This document shows positions 11,613-22,636 of a stretch of DNA of 64,000 bases, one piece after another. The first letter of the stretch is position 1, and each line of letters begins with the position of its first letter. Under the pieces are notes generated by a model. The model saw only the letters and a list, made by a program, of their open reading frames with translations, had not been told where the DNA came from and did not search any database. The stretch comes from Moniliophthora roreri (lineage: Eukaryota; Basidiomycota; Agaricomycetes; Agaricales; Marasmiaceae). The translations under genes and the position numbers were made by a program. The stretch covers positions 124,001-188,000 of the forward strand of contig LATX02000238.1 in NCBI GenBank assembly GCA_001466705.2, given 5' to 3'.

Positions 11613-12564
11613 ATGGCGCCCAGTCTTCCCAAACGTCACGCGATCTCCAAAGATACGATTGCACGCTCTGAAGCTATTACCGTAGAGCACGCTTCACAAG
11701 GTGCTACGCTCGACTCGGCTTTTATCAAAGACCAGCTTCCTCCACTTGATCCTTCATCGTGCCCAAATCATCCTCCGAGCCTGGTGGAAATCGTCAATTC
11801 GGACTCATTTACCGCTGCAAGGAATATCATTAAACGGTTCCCCGAAGCAGCAAATAACAAAGTCGGGGTTCTGAATCTTGCTAGTGATCAGCTGCCAGGT
11901 GGAGGCTGGGATACGACATTGCAAAAGACACAGGTAATGTTCTGGCCATCTGTTGGGATGCTGAACCATGAACTAATGCTTGTCAGGTATCTAGGAAGAG
12001 GCTTTATGTTACTCTTCGACCCTCTTCAAAACCCTAAAGCCAGAGTACTACCCTTGGCCCAACCTCGGGCCCGGCTCAACCGCTGGTATATTCTCACCGG
12101 GTATTGTGATCTTCAAGGACGACTTGGATCACGACTGCGAAGATCTCGAACCGGGAGACAGACGTATTGCCGGTGTTATCACGGTCGCAGCGCCCCGCGG
12201 TCCTAAATTGACCAGCGATAGGAAAAATTTTGCGAATCAAAGTGATCTGAATGATTTACGGGGCAAGATTCGATTAGTATATAGGATGGCTGCGAGGAAC
12301 GGCAGAGAATACGTCGTGCTGGGTAAGTCTTGATACCTCGTTCGGCTGCATATTATCGACCTTAGATGCTGTTTAGGTGCAATGGGATGCGGTGCGTATC
12401 GCTGCCCGCCCCAAATGGTCGCCGAGGAGATGAAAGCGATCCTTCTGGACTCCGAGTTTAAGGGGTGGTTCCGCAATGTAACATTCGCTGTCTATAGCAA
12501 CCCGAGCAATGGACCTGGCAATTTCGAGGTTTTTGAGAAGGTGTTCAAGGGCGTTAAAGTGTAG
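11613..12564 (+). CDS. Microbial-type PARG domain protein, paralogue B (TIGR02452/DUF2263), 278 aa
   Basis: Predicted (ADP-ribosyl) glycohydrolase. Exons: 11613-11933, 11995-12322 and 12377-12564, total 837 nt. This copy keeps the complete family signature: LPGGGW upstream and QEE produced by joining exon 1 (KTQ) to exon 2 (EEALCYSSTL). Other landmarks are AGIFSPGIVIFKDD, VITVAAPRGPKL, IRLVYRMAARNGREYVVLG and AMGCGAYRCPP. It is the best candidate for an active enzyme in the cluster. It is closest to paralogue C, 397 nt downstream in the same orientation, and the N-termini are nearly identical (MAPSL start, ISKDTIARSE). Confidence 0.9.
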
Positions 12565-12961
12565 AAGTTACGTGTGATTGCATTCGTAGTCCTTCCATGT
12601 GAGCTCGTTTTCTCTGTCATTGCCATGTACAGTACGCTAGCTGGTGATCTGATTGCAAGAATGAATTCTTTCGCCGTGGACCGTCCTGTTGCATTGCTTT
12701 CACGTCGTAATCGACTTTTGCCTAGTCGGAAAAGTGAAGGCGAACCCTGCGATGATTAAGTATGGGTCATTCTAAGGCGTCAGTGGGAACTAGCGCGAAC
12801 GTGGCAGTGGGTATGCTAAAGGTACGAAAATTGGTCCATCACCTGTCATGAGTCTATGTCCACAGGCCCTAATCGGGCTGCAATCCTTCTACTTTGATAG
12901 GGGTTGCGAGGAATACGGAAAATTCCAAATGTCACGCTTGCACCTTTCTTTTTCTGCCACC
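12565..12961. other. Intergenic between PARG-B and PARG-C
   Basis: 397 nt. The open frame around 12574-12759 has no homology pattern. A longer in-frame extension of paralogue C (from 12848) is rejected as its start because paralogue B begins at the equivalent MAPSL position. Confidence 0.5.
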
Positions 12962-13910
12962 ATGGCACCTAGTCTCTCCGAACGCCAAGCGATCTCCAAA
13001 GACACAATTGCACGTTCAGAATCCATCACAGAAGAGCACGTCTCCCAAGGTGCTACGCTCGACTCGACCTTCATTAACGACCGGCTCCCTCGACTTGATC
13101 CTTCGTCATGCCCAGATCATCCTCCCAGCCCAGTGGAATTCGTCACTTCGGACACGTTTACAGCGACAAGAAATATCATCAAGCGATTCCCCGAAGCAGC
13201 GAATAACAAGGTCGGAGTGCTCAATCTTGCGAGTGATGAGCTACCAGGTGGAGGCTGGAATATAACATTTAAGTTGGCACAGGTAAGTGTTGGCTGTCAC
13301 TCACGGAAACCTGTGATTCCATGCTTATCGGATATCCAGGAAGACTCTTTGTGTTACTCGTCAACACTCTTTGAAACGCTAAAGCCAGAGTACTACCCCT
13401 GGCCTAATCTTGGCCCCGGCTCAGTCGCTGGTGTCTTCTCGCCGGGCATCGTGATCTTTAAAGACGACTTGAATCACAACTGCAAAGATCTCGAATCGGA
13501 AGAGAGACGTATTATTGGTGTTATCACTGTCGCAGCACCCCGTGGACCCAAATTGACCAGCAACGGGAAGAATTTTGCAAATGAGAATGATTTGAACGAT
13601 CTAAGGGAGAAAATACGACTGGTGTATAGGATGGCCGCTAGGAATGGCAGAGAATATATGGTTCTAGGTGGGTCTTATTGTTACACTGTCTAACATAGTT
13701 GACTAGAAATACTGCCCAGGTGCAATGGGATGCGGTACGTACCGTTGTCCAGCACAAGTAGTAGCCGAAGAGATGAAGATGATCCTTCTGGATCCCGAGT
13801 TCAGAGGATGGTTTCGCAATGTTACATTCGCAATCCGACACAGTAACCCGAGCAATGGACCCGGCAATTTCGGAGCTTTTGAGAAGGTGTTCGAGGGCAC
13901 TCGAGTGTAG
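12962..13910 (+). CDS. Microbial-type PARG domain protein, paralogue C (TIGR02452/DUF2263), 279 aa
   Basis: Exons: 12962-13282, 13340-13667 and 13720-13910, total 840 nt. It has the same architecture as paralogue B, with LPGGGW intact, YSSTLFETLKPEYYPWP, AGVFSPGIVIFKDD, VITVAAPRGPKL and AMGCGTYRCPA. The signature that follows splicing reads Q-E-D instead of Q-E-E, so the second of the catalytic glutamate pair is aspartate. In studied PARGs that glutamate is the catalytic acid, so lowered activity or altered specificity is likely. Expression of B and C could be coordinated given their tandem arrangement. Confidence 0.88.
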
Positions 13911-14267
13911 AGGTTACGTATGATAGTAATCTTAGTCAATTCATCTATCATATACATAACACTAACTGGCGACTTCGACAACATCCTTTCATCGCGGTCC
14001 GCCCTGTCATGTTCCCTTCATGCTCCTTTCCTCGAGCAACCGCTAGCTATAAGTGAGGCGATACGCGACTCAAACTGGCTCGAATAGATCCGATGAGATA
14101 GTGCTGTGGCAGGTATAAAGGTGTAGAGAAATGGTCTCAGGGACCACTGTCAAGAACTGGCACACGAGGCATTGTGTAACAGAAGGCCTCGGACTGCGCT
14201 GAACGAATACCAAGAAATACAGTACAGGCTGGCAAGGTACAAGGGTACAAGGATCAGTTTACACTGG
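13911..14267. other. Intergenic, no gene seen
   Basis: Convergent region between PARG-C and F-box-1. A short frame at 14172-14414 overlaps the end of F-box-1 and is treated as a shadow. Confidence 0.5.
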
Positions 14268-16412
14268 CTAGGGTATATGTATGGGAGGGTCATCGAGCTG
14301 AGGCAAAAATGTTGGACTGGTGTGAAACGGAATCTTCCCCTCCATTGGAACAGTGAACCTGAGATTGAAAGACATCCCGTCCCGTTTCAATGCTTGCAAC
14401 CTCTCAAAATATGACTTCTGGTACAGATAATTGCCTAGACAAGTCATTTCCGGGCCAAGCTTGCATTCCTTGTGACGTTTATCCATCGCGGGTACCGCAG
14501 GTCCGGAATGACACAAAGAGTCAATCTCGACAATGTTCAGCACGGCAATATCATTCGCAGTCCTTCCCCTCGCGGCAAGCCCACTCCTACTTCGAAACTC
14601 AAGTGCTTTCAACAGCTCATCTGCGTTATGTGGATCAGAGAAGAAGAGGTTGTCTTCTGACAGCCTTAACTCCTCTAATCTAGGTAGAAGGAGTGAATGT
14701 GCAGATTCGGTCGCACCAATGGTAAGAGCAGTGAATAGATTGAAAGACGGCTGACCAGTTTTTCTCGAGTTTCTGGTCACCGTAGCAAGACCGATACTCC
14801 TCAAGTACGGCCTCGCCCCGAGTAGGTCACCAAGTGTACGATCGGAGACATAAATGTCCTTTATATCGAGCGTAAGGTGACTGAGTAGCCAAGTTGAGCG
14901 CTGCAACATTGGGGCAACCGTTGGCAATGTCAAAGGGGAGTTTTCGCCGGAATTAGAGATCCAATACTTGAGGTTCAAGGCTTTCAGGCGAGGTAGAACG
15001 AGTAAAGAAAACAGGTCGTTCACCAGAGATGGGTCGTTGACTGATCGAATGTCGAGGTCTTTCAAATGCGGAGCCTCCAATTGTTCTCGTGAAATACCCT
15101 CATCTCCTTGAGACTCATCCATATCTTCTGCGAGATCCTCTACCACTAGAGAGGCCACGCGAGCGTTTCGGAGTAGCTGAATAACTGCTTGAATCCCGAT
15201 TGTACATACGATCACCACTCTCTGCCCTTGGCCATGGCTGTGCTGTGGTGCCATACGAAAGACGTCAGCCTTTACCCGGTCTGTCACCCAAGTAAGCAGC
15301 TTAGGTGCATTTCGAATGGCATCCCAAAACCAAGCCAAAGTAGGCCGATTAATAGCGTCCTCATTGCCTGGGTCGAGAAGAGACAAACCAAGGGCCGAGA
15401 ATTGCTCGAGAATCGGGAATGCGACGCTCCCTTGCTTCCACTGAGACAAAATGCCCCAGTCGAAGAGCGTCAGCTCAAGCACCTGAAAACGGAAGGCTTG
15501 GGTCATCAAAAGAGTCAAGGCACGGATGCCATAGCGCCCGACGCGTTTTGGGCTTCCTGACTCGGAATGCCAACCAGGCAAACGGGCGTCAAACATCCGA
15601 ACTGTCAATGGCACCCCCTTGGATTGTTTGAGGAAAGTGGCGAGAAGCAGCGTGTAATCCTTGGTGAGCATGCTAAGCCACACGGAAATCGTACACCACA
15701 GAACGGGATGCGAATGTGCTATAGCTCTCCAGTCTGAACAGACATGAGACAGAGTGAGAGGTACTGATCTACTACCCGCCGCCAGGGTTAGCGACTCATC
15801 GGTACCGTGCGGGTCACGAATGACCTCGGAAAAGATTTGTTTCCAGATTGCATTAGGAATATCTCGTCGCTGTGATCGTGAAATGACGATACGACGCGCC
15901 TGGATACGCCCTTCGATTGCAAGCTTCTCTGCCTCGACCTGAGCCGCGAGCCGACAGACAAGAGATATCCTCTCACTATAAAGAGGCTGTCCTTGCATCG
16001 GACCAGGATACGAAAAGGAGAGTAGTTCGTTGCCGCATCTTTCACAGTGGATGACGCCGGACGAAGTCGAAGGGCCGTTCAGTTCCAAGGATACAGCGCA
16101 TAATGAAGTGCGCTTGTCGTATGCAAGCTTCTCTGATTCTAGCTTGGTCATGACCTGACCAAGACGCGCTATCTCTTCATCGCAACGTGTCAACTCGCGT
16201 TCCTCATCTCTCAACCGTGTAATAGCCTCGGTGGCTTCAACGACAGAGAGAAAACTTGACCTTTCGGCGGTACCAGGATATGAAATGGTGGAATTATCGT
16301 TGTTGCATCGTTCGCAGAAGATGGCACTGAACAGACTAAATTTTGTGGTTGCTGGCTTTGGAGATGCAGAACCGTTTGCCTTCATTCCGCCCTTCTTCTT
16401 GCCCTTGCCCAT
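14268..16412 (-). CDS. F-box-like protein with two CxxC modules (F-box-1), 714 aa, single exon
   Basis: Predicted substrate receptor of an SCF-type ubiquitin ligase. Residues 33-36 (CERC) and 123-126 (CERC) start two similar modules, each CxxC followed by a SYPG-like turn and a coiled-coil stretch (about 52-100 and 143-175). An F-box-like domain lies at about 183-245 (SQRRDIPNAIWKQIFSEVI ... LSHVCSDWRAIAHSHPVLW). The remaining 450 residues are leucine-rich and contain a conserved 'LLARSTWLLSHLTLDI'-like block and SAHSLLLPRLEEL. A cysteine-containing C-terminus follows. The N-terminus is lysine-rich (MGKGKKKGG). Two paralogues lie at 36.2 kb and 44.6 kb. No intron is needed. The target is unknown. 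Confidence 0.85.
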   Translation of the reverse strand: MGKGKKKGGMKANGSASPKPATTKFSLFSAIFCERCNNDNSTISYPGTAERSSFLSVVEATEAITRLRDEERELTRCDEEIARLGQVMTKLESEKLAYDKRTSLCAVSLELNGPSTSSGVIHCERCGNELLSFSYPGPMQGQPLYSERISLVCRLAAQVEAEKLAIEGRIQARRIVISRSQRRDIPNAIWKQIFSEVIRDPHGTDESLTLAAGSRSVPLTLSHVCSDWRAIAHSHPVLWCTISVWLSMLTKDYTLLLATFLKQSKGVPLTVRMFDARLPGWHSESGSPKRVGRYGIRALTLLMTQAFRFQVLELTLFDWGILSQWKQGSVAFPILEQFSALGLSLLDPGNEDAINRPTLAWFWDAIRNAPKLLTWVTDRVKADVFRMAPQHSHGQGQRVVIVCTIGIQAVIQLLRNARVASLVVEDLAEDMDESQGDEGISREQLEAPHLKDLDIRSVNDPSLVNDLFSLLVLPRLKALNLKYWISNSGENSPLTLPTVAPMLQRSTWLLSHLTLDIKDIYVSDRTLGDLLGARPYLRSIGLATVTRNSRKTGQPSFNLFTALTIGATESAHSLLLPRLEELRLSEDNLFFSDPHNADELLKALEFRSRSGLAARGRTANDIAVLNIVEIDSLCHSGPAVPAMDKRHKECKLGPEMTCLGNYLYQKSYFERLQALKRDGMSFNLRFTVPMEGKIPFHTSPTFLPQLDDPPIHIP

Positions 16413-16829
16413 GAGTGACTTTCTGCAGAAAGATAGAACATCGTGTAAGAATCAGAATGTACCAAAGTAAAGGTGCTACGCACCACAATCCTCCTTCAAT
16501 TAAAGATGACGCCTATGGGATCGAAAAGGGTCCTGTCGGAGTCAAAAAAAAAAAAAGAGAAAAGTTGATATCGCGGCCGAATCATCGCTTGTTGCCGTCA
16601 TTTTTTACGACAATTAGCCGTGTTGATACGCGACTGATGACTCCTTCCGGCCCATAGTTCTCCAAGAGTGGGTCTCGCTGCGGTAGAACAGAATGAAAAA
16701 TCAATGACCACGTGGCTAAATCTTGACGCGTCCCAGCCTTCATGGAAATACATAGAAGTATGCAATGGAACAAATTGGAATGAACGAAACTCAAAGTACA
16801 AACGAACGACATAACAAACTCGAGTAGTC
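16413..16829. other. Intergenic, promoter of F-box-1
   Basis: Holds a run of 12 A's near 16545 and no supported gene. Small frames on both strands lack domain or splice support. Confidence 0.5.
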
Positions 16830-19069
16830 TTATCGCACATCCTTCTGCATTCCCAAAGTCTCCCATTGGCCTTGTGCTTCCTCATACGACCGTCTGATAA
16901 CCTCAGCGTGCTTGGGAGTTCTCGCTCTGAACGCAGCGGAAAATGGCAAGGGATTTATGGCAAAACCGCCTATATAGTTCTTCTCGTCCCAGGGATCGAG
17001 AGGAATGGAACCTTCAAAATCCAACCCCCAGATGATGCGTGAGATAGCGATGAACAGCGACGCTTCAGCGAGATGCATGCCCTGGCAGAAGCGTAGACCC
17101 CATCCGAAGGTGTAGCTGTCGAAAAAATGAGTACAACGTTGAATAATCCGGGACGGCTTAACAAGCGCTTACTTGTCTCGATTAGGCCCATTATTGGTCA
17201 ACTTCATTGAACCAGAAGACTTCCCATTAGTGCCTTTAGTGAACCAGCGCTCGGGAACGAACTTCCTTGGATTAGAGAATCGTACTGGATCCATTTGCAT
17301 CGTCCAGACGTTGCCAAATACGAGACTTCCTTTGGGAATGAAATAGCCATTGTAAAACACGTCTTCTGACGAGCGATGAGGAATGCCTGGCTTCTCTTTT
17401 AACGAGGGCAACGACATGTACGACAACTAGGAAAACGTACCTACTGGCGTCGGGGGCCGACACCGAAGCAGTTCTTTGATGCATGCAATAACGTAGGGAA
17501 GTTGTTCTTCATCTTCAAATGTCGGCAGACGATCGGAACCCACAACCCTGTCTACTTCTTCTCTGGCCTATAACAGCACGATGAGTGTCACTGGATATGA
17601 AGAAACCTAAACTATGATTCTTAATACCTTCTTAAGTACTTCTGGATAGCATAGCATGAAGAGTATGAATGACATGATTGAACTTGCTGTAGTATCCGAA
17701 CCTGCAAAATCCGATTGTATCACTTCAGACAAAACAAAGGGAGATGCGACGAACCCGCTTCGATTGCTGAACCAGCCACATATGTGAGGAGCAGATCACG
17801 AATCCAACCGCTTGGAGAAACTCCGCCCCCAGAGACAATCTCGTCCGTAGAAGCCTCTCGTGCCTTGAGGTATTTGCCAACAAAACAGTCTACCCTGTTG
17901 ATGCCCGCTTCGTGGTCTGCCTCAATCCTCTTCAGAAAGCCGCCATAAAGATCGAGTTCCCTAAAAAAACTGTCAGCGGTCTCGTGTCCGATTCCAAAGA
18001 CTTTCAAACCCACTTTTCGTGCATCTTGACTGCCTTCACTCGCCATGGGGCCAGTATGTCTGGCAGATATTGCAAAAACGTAAACGTATCAGCCCTATGG
18101 ACAACTTAGGTTAGTACGAAAACACCTGCTTAGCCGAATAAAATACACTCACAGAAAAGAACCGGGAAGTGAAACTGCATTCAGGTTCTCCAAGATCTCG
18201 TAAAGCGCAGACCTAGTTAGATCACGTCAGTAGATGCCGGAATCCCGAGTTGGTACGCTTACAGAGATTTATTACCCCGAATAGCGTGCACACGCTCCCC
18301 GTACATGACGATCATGACTACACTGGTAGCCTGGGTTCGTATGGTGTTAGATCAGAGTCTGGCAGGCGAGGCTTTAAAACTCACAAACCGACGAACAAGC
18401 GAGAACCAATGTAGGTTCATGAAATCAGAGTCAGAGGAACGACCCAATCCTTCTGCCATCATGTCGGCACTTTTGTATCCATGCTCGACAAAGTCATGTA
18501 GAAGAACTCGAGACTCAAGCTCTTGATATCTTCGGTATTGCCGCACAGGAGTCGGGCCCAGTTCAGAGTGATTAGCTTTGCGTATAACCTGCCGAGCCAT
18601 ACCAGCTGAAGCAGTCAAATATACCCGGTATATGATACGCACCTTGAACTCGACGGCCGATGCTGGGAGAAATAGCTGTCTCTGTCCGGCACTCACAATA
18701 TCGGCCGCGACGTGAGGGCACGGACGATCTGAGAATACTCTTCCACGCTTGACGAGAAACTCATCTGCTAGTTCCGGCGTGTTCAATACGACAATGTGTT
18801 CGGGACCAGCTTGGAGGTGGAAGATGGGGCCATATTGCTCAGCCCATTCCTGAAACTACGGGGCCAAGTCAGAGAAAGCTCGCTAGACGGCAGGCTGTAG
18901 AACTGACCTTGACCCATTGATGGCTCGCGGGGAGTTGGAGGAGGTTTCCAACGATTGGGAATGATCTAGGACCTGGGGGATAGGGCTTTCGACGGAATGA
19001 ACGGACGAGAGCGAGAGGGACGAGGGAAGAGAGTACAAGAAGGAGCAGAATCATTGCGATGGCTTGCAT
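16830..19069 (-). CDS. Cytochrome P450 (P450-2), complete multi-exon gene
   Basis: Membrane-bound heme mono-oxygenase. Exon 1 (18908-19069) encodes an N-terminal membrane anchor (MQAIAMILLLLVLSSLVPLA) followed by the proline hinge PYPPGPRSFPIVGN. Exon 2 starts at 18855 (FQEWAEQYGPIFHL). Later segments are FSDRPCPHV, LLLTYVAGS (I-helix region), EEQLPYVIACIKELLR with ExxR as ELLR, FVPERWF, and the heme loop FGWGLRFCQG. The C-terminal exon (16830-17078) begins just after it with MHLAEASLFIAI. All landmark motifs are present, so the gene looks functional. It shares the MHLA-SLFIAI pattern with P450-1 but is not a recent copy. Substrate and CYP family are not assigned. Confidence 0.88.
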
Positions 19070-19560
19070 GATAGCTCACAGTTTATAAAGGGCAGCGTGA
19101 GTGTGTTGAATAGACCTTGAATTCTATCTATAAACCCATGGGAAGGATCTTGGTAGCCCTCGTTCGGTTCCGACGACTAGAAACGCATTACCCCAAACAC
19201 AATGAGTATCCAGTGAATTGCGACAGAGAGTATTGAATGTTGGTTAAATGGGAGAGTCGTGAACGGGAGTTACGCATATCAGGGCGGTTAGTAGACTACG
19301 CCACCCGGAAAGTGCGGGTGATGTTAATAAAGGGTCATGAAAAATCTTCATCTGACACGATATGCTGGTAAGTGTCAATATTTCATATTTACACCAGGCC
19401 ACTTACTCAGGACGTATAAATCGGGATCGGTCTCGAATTTGATAGTCATAAGACAGTTACAGCAGCGAAGGACAAGTAACCCAGTGCGCATGCTAGGCAT
19501 CGTGGTGGTCAATGGCAAAAAGGGTCACTGGTCACCGCTGTCACGCGTAACGGGCAACGA
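19070..19560. other. Intergenic upstream of P450-2
   Basis: Contains a TATAAA-like sequence on the minus strand close to the P450-2 start (near 19080). No supported gene. Confidence 0.5.
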
Positions 19561-20770
19561 TTTCGACAGGAACCCTGATATTCCCCCGAGAGCCCTCATC
19601 CGGGACCACCGAATTTGGGAGATTTTTGGGCCGATGTCTCATGCCAAATCACCGATTTTTTGGCCAAATTTGCCTGATATGTCTCATGCCGGAAGCCCAG
19701 AAAAACGCCCTTGTACCGAATCGGAAGGTATCATGCCAAAATGGCTGAATGATTTGAGCCATGGCGGGTAAACTTGATGGACCGACATTGGTTTATCCCG
19801 CCCCGACGAGCCCTGACACTGCAACGGATTTCATCTGCCCTTTGACGAGACCATGGACCCTACACATGCCAAAACTGCTATACACCGTCGTAATCGAGAA
19901 CATCGATCGGCACGACCACTATGTAGCGCCACGGTCCTTTGGGAACTAGATTACTACCAGAGTGAAGTGCAGAGCCTAAATTCAGAGGACATGGGCAGAG
20001 CAGCAGGTGGAGGTTGCCGAAAGACAGCAAGGAATGCTTCTGAAATAATGGCCCATTCATTGTACACCAGTATTCAAACTACACATAACTTTACACCACA
20101 GGCGACAGATATTCACAGTATCTCTCGACTCTGTGTGCAGTTATATGACGACTCGTTGGGAGCGAATCTATGGTCTCCACAGATCGCCGTCATTTCAGGT
20201 GCCACACGAAAGGCTCCATCGTTTGTGTTTATCCATTCATGCCACCTCATTACCATATTGGATCCTTTTTCTCTCGAAGGAGATGGTCGATCTTGATGTT
20301 GGGAAGATCCCGGGAAGTATGGTGGCATCTCATAATCTATGCTTCGTCAGATATCCATCTTCTCTGGACACTTTTCTCGACGCGCTTTGGAAGTATCATC
20401 CTCAACTGATTTCCATCACTGAACAAGTTATCAAGGATAGTACCTCAAAGAAGAAGAGGAAGATCGCTACCAGCCATCAAATGGATGGAGGCGAAGGGGA
20501 GGGTGAGTCAGATGAACCAACGGATTCCGGTTCTGAGGATGGTGAAGGTGGGACATTCAAGTGCACCAAGAAGGCTAGGAAAGGTTGAGTAGGATGTATA
20601 ATGTATTAAAGGCGGTAAAATACAGTTTTACAGCGTTTTTGGCCTATATGAGGTCTCATGCCATGAATCCCCGATTTTGATTCTCGGTCGACGAGGTCTC
20701 ATGGCAAATCCCCGAATTTGGCCCATGTTTGGATGAGGGCGCTGACGGGAATATCAGGGGTCCTATTTCG
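19561..20770. mobile_element. Candidate DNA transposon with imperfect terminal inverted repeats
   Basis: The left end (19561 onward) and the reverse complement of the right end (about 20770 down to 20690) share the blocks CCTGATATTCCC and GCCCTCATCC at the same spacing, and both begin with a TCGA-containing stretch. Inside the ends, four direct copies of a GTCTCATGcC motif occur (near 19635, 19680, 20651 and 20693); two continue into the shared sequence CAAATC.CCGA. Terminal inverted plus subterminal direct repeats are typical of DNA transposons. No transposase is recognisable, so the element is probably non-autonomous or decayed. Target-site duplications could not be fixed by eye. Confidence 0.6.
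20133..20588 (+). CDS. Small hypothetical ORF inside the inverted-repeat element
   Basis: A 151-codon frame whose last third looks protein-like: a basic nuclear-localisation-like cluster (SKKKRK), then a Glu/Asp/Ser/Gly-rich stretch and a basic end (CTKKARKG). The segment LDALWKYHPQLISITEQVI looks helical. No family is recognised. The 5' part may belong to another frame or be non-coding. It sits fully between the two inverted repeats and could be element cargo or the end of a decayed transposase. Confidence 0.3.
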   Translation: MCSYMTTRWERIYGLHRSPSFQVPHERLHRLCLSIHATSLPYWILFLSKEMVDLDVGKIPGSMVASHNLCFVRYPSSLDTFLDALWKYHPQLISITEQVIKDSTSKKKRKIATSHQMDGGEGEGESDEPTDSGSEDGEGGTFKCTKKARKG

Positions 20771-21194
20771 ACACATTAAATTGAGTACACTATCGACCCG
20801 GTGTCGGACACCATCAGTACGTGAACAAAGTTAATCTACATGTGAATTGACCCTAGAGGGAAATGCTAAAACTCGAAGTTGGCGTCTCCGACCCTCTCCC
20901 GTGTCAGATTTGGCACCAAAGTGCAGAAATTACTACCAGGAAGGGTCACTAGAGCTTGAGGTGGTGGGGAGTCTCAACAGTTTGTCGAAATATATTTTTT
21001 TTGATGGTGTGTACATTGGGTGTACGTTGTTAGGTACGTGTCGCGTACTGTCAATGGCATGACACGTTAATTATGTACATGTACTGATGGGTCGGGGGTG
21101 TAGTCAGTGCGACCACTTCTTTGTCAGCAGCCGCCGCCGCCAAATCAAGCGCTCAGACCCAAAACGGCAGGTAGCTCAAAATTTTCTTCCACCT

Positions 21195-21270
21195 ACGGTT
21201 GCCCATCAGGCTTAGGCAGAAATTTCGCCGGACTTGAGTAAAAACTTGCCTGAGCCTGATGGGCAACCGT
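21195..21270. repeat. Hairpin inverted repeat (24-bp arms, 28-nt loop)
   Basis: The left arm at 21195-21218 (beginning ACGGTTGCCCATCAGG) and the right arm at 21247-21270 (ending CCTGATGGGCAACCGT) are inverted copies with one mismatch. The structure resembles a miniature inverted-repeat element or a solo terminal pair. Confidence 0.8.
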
Positions 21271-21483
21271 GAAAGTGGCCGGCACAGTCCGTTTGTCACG
21301 ACAAACGGCAAGTTCCACGCCTTCTGGGAGTTCGCTGTCATCCGTGTCGACGAATGCCCAACCAAAATATCCGGAAACATAAGGGGGAATAAGGACGATA
21401 TTTGGAAAAAATAGTCGAGAGGACTGACCAGTATAATCTACATACGACGTATTACACATTACTCGGCTGCCCATCGAAAATCC

Positions 21484-21506
21484 TGCCTAAGCCTGATGGG
21501 CAACCT
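21484..21506. repeat. Third copy of the hairpin arm
   Basis: TGCCTAAGCCTGATGGGCAA plus three bases matches the right arm of the hairpin at 21247-21270, and just upstream (21468) is a partial GGCTGCCCATC. The repeat unit is therefore present at least three times in 320 bp. Confidence 0.75.
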
Positions 21507-22636
21507 TACCACCGCGTCGGCCAGGTAAATTGCAAGAGATCTTGTATCGCTCCCGTTTACATCCAAGATCTAGGTACCAGAAGAAGGATCGAAGAAAATG
21601 CTTTGTAATGGTAAATTTAATACTTATCACTAAACCGGCTTGCATACGCTGCTTAAGGTTTACAGGACCCACAGATCTATCCATAATCAAGGCCAAGGCT
21701 TTGCAAAACTCTTCGGCAAGGAAGGATTGAGTTCTGGTCTGCCGCGCCGAAATGATGAGCATTGGGCTGTTAGTGCGTCCTCCGGATCCTTTCCACCCGC
21801 TCGATGAGTTCCTTAACGAAAACCTCGCGAGGATATGAATTCAACGTCATGAAGCTCTTTCCAAATTCCCACAGACAGACCTATCGGCTTCGCGGACAAA
21901 ACCACGCCCTTACCGCCGTCATTGCTCAAGGATGCCAGTAACGGCCTTAGCAAGGGACGCTTTTGTCGAACCTAGCCAATAATACAGGGTTCTTGGGCGC
22001 TGAGCGAGAAGATACAGGCGCACATAGTATTCCTATGCATCTTCCCCGCGAGTTAATCCCTTCAAGTCTTTCTGATACACTTAGTTTCTGATGCTCAACA
22101 TATTATGGAAAGTTCTAGGCTCAGCGTCTCGTTCCTCATATCATCGTTCCCCAGAATCACGGGTGTCTTAGGTAAATGGCGGACATTATACCTAGAGGAT
22201 CGATGCATGGGGTGCGTCGAGGTATCCAGTAAGTGTTAACCCATTTCCGTCGTTGGCGTGGTTCTCATTTTACACCCGGTACTGTTGGTTTCTCAGGATG
22301 CTAAAGCGGCGGCTGTGGAAGCGATAGTGGCGATAGAGGCGGAAACGGTAATGATTGGCCTCGAGCGAGATATAGCAAATCGCATGGATATAGTACTGTA
22401 AATATAGGTTATGAATTGGAATTCGAGCCCAACGGGTATAGATAAGCGAAATTGCCTCGGGGGTTACCGGTCATTGATTAGCGTTGTAAAGTCAATATCT
22501 CAAAGTGTAGGACATGATTAAATGCGATCCTGCTTGAAAACCACCCTGGAGTGGCTGGCTCCTTGTCAATACCACCTAAAATCTATGATTGATACTGCTC
22601 ACCTTTCGACGATCGATTGACAGGTTTATGTGCAGC

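Larger units (their letters stand above)
20771..22636. other. Gene-poor region
   Basis: About 1.9 kb without a supported gene. It holds the hairpin repeat family listed separately. A minus-strand frame at 21193-21474 overlaps the hairpin and has no recognised domain. Confidence 0.5.

Noticed and set aside
12848..12961. Longer N-terminus for PARG-C
   Set aside because: In-frame ATG upstream exists, but paralogue B starts at the position equivalent to 12962 and the extension has no similarity to A or B.
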